Positions 58,522 to 64,000 of a stretch of 64,000 bases of DNA are shown here, in pieces. Both the position numbers and the translations under genes were made by a program. The stretch is from the NCBI GenBank assembly GCA_003481005.1, contig QUKC01000009.1:1-64000 (forward strand), given 5' to 3'. Each line of letters starts with the position of its first letter. Within the stretch, counting starts at the first letter, position 1. The stretch comes from Firmicutes bacterium TM09-10 (GTDB lineage Bacteria > Bacillota > Clostridia > Lachnospirales > Lachnospiraceae). The notes under the pieces were generated by a model. That model did no database searches. It worked only from the letters and a program-made list of their open reading frames with translations, and was not told the origin of the DNA.

Positions 58522-58971
58522 ATGGTTACAGTGCGCAGCATGCAAATAGAGGATTATGATCAGGTATACGCCCTTTGGATGACGATTCACGGGTTTTCGA
58601 TCCGGACAATCGACGATTCCAGAGAAGGGGTGGAGCGGTTTTTGAAGCGAAATCCCGGAATCAGCGTAGTCGCCGAGATGGACGGCAGAGTGGTCGGCGC
58701 GATTTTGTGCGGGCATGACGGGCGCAGGGGCTGTCTGTATCACGTCTGTGTGCATGAGGATTACCGGATGCACGGGATCGGCAGGGCGATGGTGGTGCAC
58801 TGTATGAATGCGCTGCAGCAGGAGGGCATCAATAAGGTATCTCTGATCGCGTTTACGAAAAATGATATCGGAAACGCCTTCTGGAAGCAGATCGGCTGGA
58901 CGAAGCGCGAAGATTTAAACTATTACGATTTTGTTTTAAATCAGAAAAATATCGAAAATTTCAATGCTTGA
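58522..58971 (+). CDS. GNAT-family N-acetyltransferase
   Basis: A 149-aa acetyltransferase with the GNAT fold: VTVRSMQIEDYDQVYALWMT at the start, acetyl-CoA motif HVCVHEDYRMHGIGRAMVVH, and NDIGNAFWKQIGWTKREDLN at the end. It begins six bases after the glycosylase stop. Position inside the arginine cluster makes an N-acetylglutamate-synthase-like role conceivable, but argJ here can already recycle acetyl groups and the sequence is a general GNAT, so this stays speculative. Confidence 0.88.
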   Translation: MVTVRSMQIEDYDQVYALWMTIHGFSIRTIDDSREGVERFLKRNPGISVVAEMDGRVVGAILCGHDGRRGCLYHVCVHEDYRMHGIGRAMVVHCMNALQQEGINKVSLIAFTKNDIGNAFWKQIGWTKREDLNYYDFVLNQKNIENFNA

Positions 58972-59024
58972 GCGGGCATAAGATACTGCTCAATCTGACA
59001 TAAAAAGAAAGGCAAGAGGAACAT

Positions 59025-60248
59025 ATGGAGATCATTACAGGCGGCGTAACCGCAGCAAAGGGATTTTTGGCAGCCGGCGTAGAGGCCGGGATCAAGTATC
59101 AGAACAGAAAAGATATGGCAATGGTGTATTCCAAAACGCCGTGTCGCGCAGCGGGCGTGTTTACGACGAATGTAGTAAAAGCTGCTCCTGTTTTATGGGA
59201 TAAGGAAGTCGTAGAGAGCGAGTGGGAAGCTCAGGCGATCGTTGTAAACTCCGGTATCGCAAATGCGTGTACCGGAAAGCTCGGCTATGAATATTGCAGG
59301 GAGACGGCAGGAGCCGCAGCAGATGCGCTGGAGATTTCTCCTCAGAGCGTCCTGATTTGTTCGACCGGCGTCATCGGTATGCAGCTTCCGATGGAAAAAA
59401 TGACCGAAGGTGTGCGTATGCTGGCAAAGGCGATCAAGCCCGGAGAAGAGGCAGGAACCGATGCGGCAAAGGCGATTATGACAACGGATACCCGCAACAA
59501 GCAGGTTGCAGTAAAGGTGACGATTGGTGGAAAAGAAGTAACCATCGGCGGCATGTGCAAAGGCTCCGGCATGATTCATCCGAATATGTGCACAATGCTC
59601 GCATTTGTGACAACGGATGTGAATATCTCCAAAAAGCTTCTGCAGGAAGCACTGAGCGCTGACGTGCAGGATACCTTCAACATGGTTTCCGTAGACGGCG
59701 ATACCTCGACAAACGATACGCTTCTTGTGCTGGCAAACGGCCAGGCGGAAAACCCTGAAATCACGGAAAAGGGCGCGGACTACGATACGTTTGTGGAAGC
59801 GCTTCATTATGTCAATGAGACGCTGGCGAAGAAGATCGCAGGCGACGGCGAGGGCGCAACCGCACTGTTCGAGGTAAAGGTCATTCATGCGGATAATAAG
59901 GAAGATGCAAAGACCCTGGCAAAATCGGTCATCACCTCCAGCCTGACAAAGGCAGCCTTGTTTGGACACGATGCGAACTGGGGACGGATTCTGTGTGCGC
60001 TGGGCTATTCCGGGGCAAAATTCGATCCCGAGGCGATAGAACTGTATCTGGAAAGCAGCGCCGGAAAGATCCTGATCTTCAAGGATGGTATGGCGGCAGA
60101 TTACAGCGAGGAAGAAGCGACCCGGATCCTGTCCTGCTCCGAGGTGACTGCGCTTGTGGATATGAAGATGGGCGAAGCGGAAGCGACAGCCTGGGGCTGT
60201 GACTTAACCTACGATTATGTCAAGATTAACGCGGACTACCGCAGCTGA
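59025..60248 (+). CDS. argJ: Bifunctional ornithine/glutamate acetyltransferase
   Basis: A 407-aa enzyme that transfers acetyl from N-acetylornithine to glutamate, and in bifunctional forms also from acetyl-CoA. It is made as one chain and cuts itself before the nucleophilic Thr in KGSGMIHPNMCTMLAFVTTD. The usual residue before that Thr is Ala; here it is Cys. Other blocks are GVFTTNVVKAAPVLWDKEVV, NSGIANACTG and GHDANWGRILCALGYSGAKF. AAAGGCAAGAGGAAC precedes the start. Confidence 0.96.
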   Translation: MEIITGGVTAAKGFLAAGVEAGIKYQNRKDMAMVYSKTPCRAAGVFTTNVVKAAPVLWDKEVVESEWEAQAIVVNSGIANACTGKLGYEYCRETAGAAADALEISPQSVLICSTGVIGMQLPMEKMTEGVRMLAKAIKPGEEAGTDAAKAIMTTDTRNKQVAVKVTIGGKEVTIGGMCKGSGMIHPNMCTMLAFVTTDVNISKKLLQEALSADVQDTFNMVSVDGDTSTNDTLLVLANGQAENPEITEKGADYDTFVEALHYVNETLAKKIAGDGEGATALFEVKVIHADNKEDAKTLAKSVITSSLTKAALFGHDANWGRILCALGYSGAKFDPEAIELYLESSAGKILIFKDGMAADYSEEEATRILSCSEVTALVDMKMGEAEATAWGCDLTYDYVKINADYRS

Positions 60249-60324
60249 CGCGAACCGGTGTTAGAACGATAAAACAGTCTCACAGCGCCGCAAAAGGAAA
60301 CGTGCGCAGAAATGGGAGGAAAAA

Positions 60325-61206
60325 GTGGAAAAACCGGAAATGGAACAGATCATGAAAAAAGCGGAGGTGCTGATTGAAGCACTCCCCTATATCCAGAAAT
60401 TCAACCGGAAAATTATCGTGGTAAAATACGGCGGCAGCGCCATGAGCAATGAAGAGCTGCAGAAAAACGTCATCAAGGACGTGACGCTGTTAAAGCTGGT
60501 AGGTTTTAAGCCGATCATCGTACACGGCGGCGGCAAGGCCATCAGCAAATGGGTGGCAAAAGCCGGCAAGGAGCCTGTTTTTGTCAACGGATTGCGCGTG
60601 ACGGACGCTGAAACGATGGAAATCGCGGAAATGGTGCTGGGGCGCGTCAACAAAAATCTGGTTGCCATGGTACAGGAGCTTGGCGTACCCGCAGCTGGCA
60701 TCAGCGGCAAGGACGGCGGTCTTCTGCAGGTGGAAAAGAAATATTCCGATGGGAAGGATATCGGCTTTGTCGGCGATGTGACCAAAGTAAATCCCAAGAT
60801 TTTATATGATCTGATCGACCGCGATTACCTTCCGATCGTAGCTCCGGTGGGCATGGATGAAAATTTCGAGACCTATAATATCAATGCAGACGACGCAGCG
60901 TGCGCGATCGCAAGGGCGGTCGGCGCGGACAAGCTCGTGTTCCTGACGGACGTAGAAGGTCTGTACAAGGACTTTTCTGATAAATCCTCTTTCATCTCCC
61001 GCATTACAGCAAGCGACGCGGAAGCGCTTGTCAGCAGCGGCGAGATCGGCGGCGGCATGCTGCCGAAGTTAAACAACTGTACGGCGGCGGTTAAAGGCGG
61101 CGTCAACCGGGTACATATCCTGGACGGCAGAATCCCCCACTGTCTGCTTTTGGAAATTTTTACAGATCATGGGATCGGAACGGCAATTGTCGGAGACGAT
61201 GAGTAG
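60325..61206 (+). CDS. argB: Acetylglutamate kinase
   Basis: A 293-aa amino-acid kinase phosphorylating N-acetylglutamate. Signature residues are [43 protein letters not shown] and the late [20 protein letters not shown]. An N-terminal helix ([20 protein letters not shown]) of the type found in arginine-inhibited hexameric forms is present, so feedback inhibition by arginine is likely. It starts with GTG 60325 after GGGAGG; ATG 60340 is an alternative. The leader carries the tail of the 85-bp repeat (60301-60315). Confidence 0.97.
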   Translation: MEKPEMEQIMKKAEVLIEALPYIQKFNRKIIVVKYGGSAMSNEELQKNVIKDVTLLKLVGFKPIIVHGGGKAISKWVAKAGKEPVFVNGLRVTDAETMEIAEMVLGRVNKNLVAMVQELGVPAAGISGKDGGLLQVEKKYSDGKDIGFVGDVTKVNPKILYDLIDRDYLPIVAPVGMDENFETYNINADDAACAIARAVGADKLVFLTDVEGLYKDFSDKSSFISRITASDAEALVSSGEIGGGMLPKLNNCTAAVKGGVNRVHILDGRIPHCLLLEIFTDHGIGTAIVGDDE

Positions 61207-61230
61207 GTTTAAAGCAGTGCAAAGCACCTT

Positions 61231-61257
61231 CGGCACAAAGTGCCTGCGGAATGGAGG
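61231..61257 (+). promoter_or_regulatory. Hairpin leader before argD
   Basis: GGCACAAAGTGCC (61232-61244) then TGCGGAATGGAGG. Relative to 9878-9890 (GGCGCAAAGCGCC) one base pair has changed on both sides (G-C to A-T), keeping the stem. A second small hairpin GTGCAAAGCAC is just upstream (about 61217-61227). Confidence 0.6.
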
Positions 61258-61261
61258 AAAC

Positions 61262-62476
61262 ATGGGTGAATTGATGCAGCAGTATATCGATGAAGCCGAG
61301 CAGGATCTTCTGCATACCTATAATCGGTATCAGGTCGTTCTGGATCGCGGCGACGGCGTATCTTTATATGATATAGAAGGAAAACGGTATTTGGATTTTG
61401 TGGCTGGTATTGCGGTATTTGCCCTCGGCTATCATAATGCCGAGTACAATGATGCGCTGAAGGCGCAGATCGACAAGGTCATCCACACATCGAATTATTA
61501 TTACAATGTTCCTGCGGTGGAAGCGGCAAGACATCTGAAAAAGGTTTCCCGGATGGACCGCGTGTTCTTCACCAACAGCGGTGCGGAAGCGATCGAGGGC
61601 GCGATCAAGGCGGCGCGGAAATATGCTTATTTAAAAGACGGCACAACGGATCATGAGATCATTGCCATGAACCATTCGTTCCACGGTCGGACGATGGGAG
61701 CACTGTCGGTAACCGGCAATCCGCATTATAGAGAGGCATTTGAGCCCGGAATCGGCAATATCCGGTTTGCCGACCTCAACGATTTTGACAGCGTGCGGGC
61801 ATGTGTGAATGACAAGACGTGCGCAATTTTGCTGGAAACCGTGCAGGGAGAAGGCGGAATTTATCCGGTACAGGAGGACTTCCTGAAAAAAGTGCGCGCG
61901 CTGTGCGATGAAAAGGATATCCTGCTGATTCTGGATGAAATCCAGTGCGGCATGGGACGAACCGGCTATTGGTATGCGTGGCAGAAATACGGCGTAAAGC
62001 CGGATATCATGACGACGGCAAAAGCTCTTGGCTGCGGTGTTCCGGTGGGTGCATTTTTAATGACGGAAAAGGTCGGACAGCATTCGCTTACGGCAGGCGA
62101 CCATGGTACGACCTACGGCGGCAATCCGCTGGCATGTGCAGCTGTGGCAAAGGTGCTGGAGCTGTTTGAAGAAAACAACATCCTGGAGCATGTGCGGGAG
62201 GTGTCAGCTTATCTGGAAGAAAAGCTGGACAGCCTGGCAGCAAAATATGATTTTATCACGGACAGAAGAGGCATGGGACTGATGCAGGGACTTGTCTTTG
62301 ACCGTCCGGTTGCGCCGCTGATCAACGCAGCGCTGGAAAACGGTCTGATTCTGATCAACGCGGGAACAAATATTATCCGCTTTGTTCCGCCTCTTGTCAT
62401 CACCGACGCAGATGTGGATGAAATGATCGAAATTCTGGATTCATGCCTGAAAACGTTTCAGGAGCAAAACGCGTAG
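61262..62476 (+). CDS. argD: Acetylornithine aminotransferase
   Basis: A 404-aa class III PLP aminotransferase converting N-acetylglutamate semialdehyde to N-acetylornithine. Blocks: TNSGAEAIEGAIKAARKYAY, MNHSFHGRTMGALSVTGNPH, ILDEIQCGMGRTG with the PLP Asp, and TTAKALGCGVPVGAF with the Schiff-base Lys. ATG 61262 follows GGAGG; the ORF runs upstream through the leader hairpin. Last arginine gene of the operon. Confidence 0.97.
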   Translation: MGELMQQYIDEAEQDLLHTYNRYQVVLDRGDGVSLYDIEGKRYLDFVAGIAVFALGYHNAEYNDALKAQIDKVIHTSNYYYNVPAVEAARHLKKVSRMDRVFFTNSGAEAIEGAIKAARKYAYLKDGTTDHEIIAMNHSFHGRTMGALSVTGNPHYREAFEPGIGNIRFADLNDFDSVRACVNDKTCAILLETVQGEGGIYPVQEDFLKKVRALCDEKDILLILDEIQCGMGRTGYWYAWQKYGVKPDIMTTAKALGCGVPVGAFLMTEKVGQHSLTAGDHGTTYGGNPLACAAVAKVLELFEENNILEHVREVSAYLEEKLDSLAAKYDFITDRRGMGLMQGLVFDRPVAPLINAALENGLILINAGTNIIRFVPPLVITDADVDEMIEILDSCLKTFQEQNA

Positions 62477-62524
62477 CTGCCGGGAAACGGCAGCGCGGCA
62501 AAAAAGAAAGAAATGGAGAGGAAT

Positions 62525-63889
62525 ATGTCTTTTTACCCAAAACTGATCGGGGCGGTCTGCGGTGTCTGTGCTGCGGGGGCTTTGATTTATGCGGGCGTTT
62601 CTGCCCTGGATAAGGCAGGCGTTTCTGCGGACGGTATTCTGTCGTCCAAACCGACGCTAACGGTGTGGTATACCGAGGAAAAACTGGAGGATTATCTTTC
62701 CGCCATGGCGCTTGAATATCAGAATGAGACCGGCGTGCGTGTGGTCCCGGTTTTGAAAAGCGGTCTGGAATATCTCGAGGCAGTAAACGACGCTTCCATC
62801 GCAGAGGAATCGATGCCGGATGTTTACCTGATCAGCAATGACGGACTGGAAAAAGCGTACCTTGCCGGGCTGGCGGTAAATGTGAAGGATCAGAATGCTG
62901 TCCTGAATACCGAAAATTTTCCGCAGACTGCACTGGACGCTGTGACCTATCAGGGACATGCGGTTGCTTATCCGCTGTATTTTGAAACCAGCGCGCTTGT
63001 ATACAACCAGACGTATCTGGAGCAGGCGGCGGCAGAGCTGGAAACGGACGAGGTGTCCCTGATTCCGAAAACGATTGATGATATCCGGAATTTTGCGGAT
63101 GAGTATAACGCGCCGGAAACGGTAGAATCGGTTTTCCGATGGGATGTATCTGATTTTTTCTATAATTATTTCTTTGCAGGAAATTATATCACTGTTGGCG
63201 GAAGCTGCGGGGATGATTCGTCCCGGATCAACATCTATAATCAGGATGCGGTTTACGGGCTTGCGGCGTACCAGAAGCTGAGTCAGTTTTTCTCGATCGA
63301 TGCGGCGACTTCGAGCTACGACCAGGTTGTGCAGGATTTTCTGGATGGAAAGCTGGTTTATACGATCGCGACCACCGATATTCTGGATCGGGTTGTGCAG
63401 GCGAAGGCAGACGGAAGCTTTGCGTGGGAATACGGCGTAGCGTCCCTGCCGGATATCAGTGAAACGGTTTGCTCCCGCGGTATTTCCGTGACCGGAAGCA
63501 TTGTTGTAAACGGCTACGGCAAGCATCAGGACGAGGCGGATAATTTCGCGGCATGGCTTTGCACGGACAGCGCGGATAAGCTGTTTGACCGCAGTACCCT
63601 TGTGCCTGCCAAAAAGAGCGCAGCGCAGCAGACGGAGGAGATGGCAGCGTTCTGGCAGGAATACAGCCAGACGGTTCCGATGCCGAAGCTGATGGCGACT
63701 GCGAATTTCTGGGTACAGATGGAGATCGCGGAGACGAAAATCTGGGAAGGAGAAAACGTTTCGGACGTTTTAAAAGACCTTTCGGAAAAAATCATGACAC
63801 AGGTAACCGGCACGCAGTACGTGGAAGAAGAATATATTGAAGTGCCTACGGAGACTCAAATCGATTACGCCGAGGGCGAAGAAGAATAA
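62525..63889 (+). CDS. Membrane-anchored extracellular solute-binding protein
   Basis: A 454-aa family-1 solute-binding protein. The N-terminal helix LIGAVCGVCAAGALIYAGVS has no true lipobox, so it may stay as an uncleaved anchor. The binding domain starts KPTLTVWYTEEKLEDYLSAM and includes MPDVYLISNDGLEKAYLAGL and YPLYFETSALVYNQTYLEQA, typical of sugar-binding partners of CUT1 transporters. The acidic tail (EVPTETQIDYAEGEEE) is unusual. GGAGAGG precedes ATG 62525. Permeases are not in the window. Confidence 0.88.
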   Translation: MSFYPKLIGAVCGVCAAGALIYAGVSALDKAGVSADGILSSKPTLTVWYTEEKLEDYLSAMALEYQNETGVRVVPVLKSGLEYLEAVNDASIAEESMPDVYLISNDGLEKAYLAGLAVNVKDQNAVLNTENFPQTALDAVTYQGHAVAYPLYFETSALVYNQTYLEQAAAELETDEVSLIPKTIDDIRNFADEYNAPETVESVFRWDVSDFFYNYFFAGNYITVGGSCGDDSSRINIYNQDAVYGLAAYQKLSQFFSIDAATSSYDQVVQDFLDGKLVYTIATTDILDRVVQAKADGSFAWEYGVASLPDISETVCSRGISVTGSIVVNGYGKHQDEADNFAAWLCTDSADKLFDRSTLVPAKKSAAQQTEEMAAFWQEYSQTVPMPKLMATANFWVQMEIAETKIWEGENVSDVLKDLSEKIMTQVTGTQYVEEEYIEVPTETQIDYAEGEEE

Positions 63890-63974
63890 GAACGTGTATA
63901 AAAATCCAACCATAACGCATACTGTATTTCATACCGGACGCTGTCAGGGCGGACGGAAGAAGGAGGCTTGCAGG

Positions 63975-64000
63975 ATGGTTGGATTTTTGATTGCAGTTTT
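63975..64000 (+). CDS. Start of a further gene, cut by the window edge
   Basis: After AAGGAGGCTTGCAGG an ATG at 63975 opens a frame beginning MVGFLIAV, a hydrophobic start that suggests a membrane protein such as a permease or small-molecule transporter. Too short to identify. Confidence 0.5.

Overview
The window looks like a chromosome segment of a spore-forming gut Bacillota of the family Lachnospiraceae, most like Blautia. This is inferred from gene content and was not tested by search. Supporting signs are a SpoVA-type sporulation gene, a Csp-like subtilase, CUT1 sugar transporters without their own ATPase, sortase/SpaA pilus genes, and many small DUF genes typical of that family. Core genes are moderately GC-rich. 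Accessory genes (about 0.1-3.4, 5.8-6.9 and 22.1-24.5 kb) are visibly AT-rich.

Layout. 0-3.4 kb: right end of an IS200/IS605-type element, an XRE plus three-DUF cassette, small minus-strand genes, and a variant peptide deformylase next to an ArsC-like remnant. 3.5-10 kb: GH3 beta-glucosidase, AAA ATPase, creatininase-family hydrolase, a short HAD protein, and a three-gene cassette DUF3791-DUF3990-DUF3791. 9.9-14.1 kb: M42 peptidase, Csp-like S8 protease, acyltransferase. 14.4-21.9 kb: a sugar-uptake locus with a membrane AraC sensor, two permeases, a binding lipoprotein and a cytoplasmic sulfatase. 22-25.5 kb: a Panacea antitoxin-like gene and an AlbA_2 gene lie between two partial copies of the sulfatase 3' end; a YefM/RelE-type pair follows.

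26-43.3 kb is the most striking part. It encodes a pilus and cell-surface locus: a 2357-aa LPATG adhesin, a SpaA-type major pilin, a class C sortase, a MoxR/DUF58/transglutaminase trio, a second class C sortase, and a final ORF joining a minor pilin with its own LPQTG signal to a complete sortase. The join falls on a run of ten A. Loss of one A would split it into two genes with a TGATG stop-start overlap.

43.5-55 kb: tRNA-Pro(AGG), VanZ, an ATPase of the DUF4143 type, tRNA-Trp, an XRE regulator, DUF3810, SpoVAE, DUF5721, DegV, a pentulose kinase with a ribulose-phosphate epimerase and a regulator, a LytTR response regulator and DUF1294. 55.2-62.5 kb: arginine biosynthesis, with argG divergent from argC, then argJ, argB and argD, interrupted by a deoxyinosine glycosylase and a GNAT gene. 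62.5-64 kb: a membrane-anchored solute-binding protein and the start of another gene.

Several short repeat families are scattered between genes: a palindromic 35-bp element, a 28-bp element often beside it, an 85-bp element, and a leader motif just before three start codons. They probably carry promoter, terminator or leader functions, or are small non-autonomous elements. Start codons were chosen by ribosome-binding site and family alignment from memory. No database search was possible.
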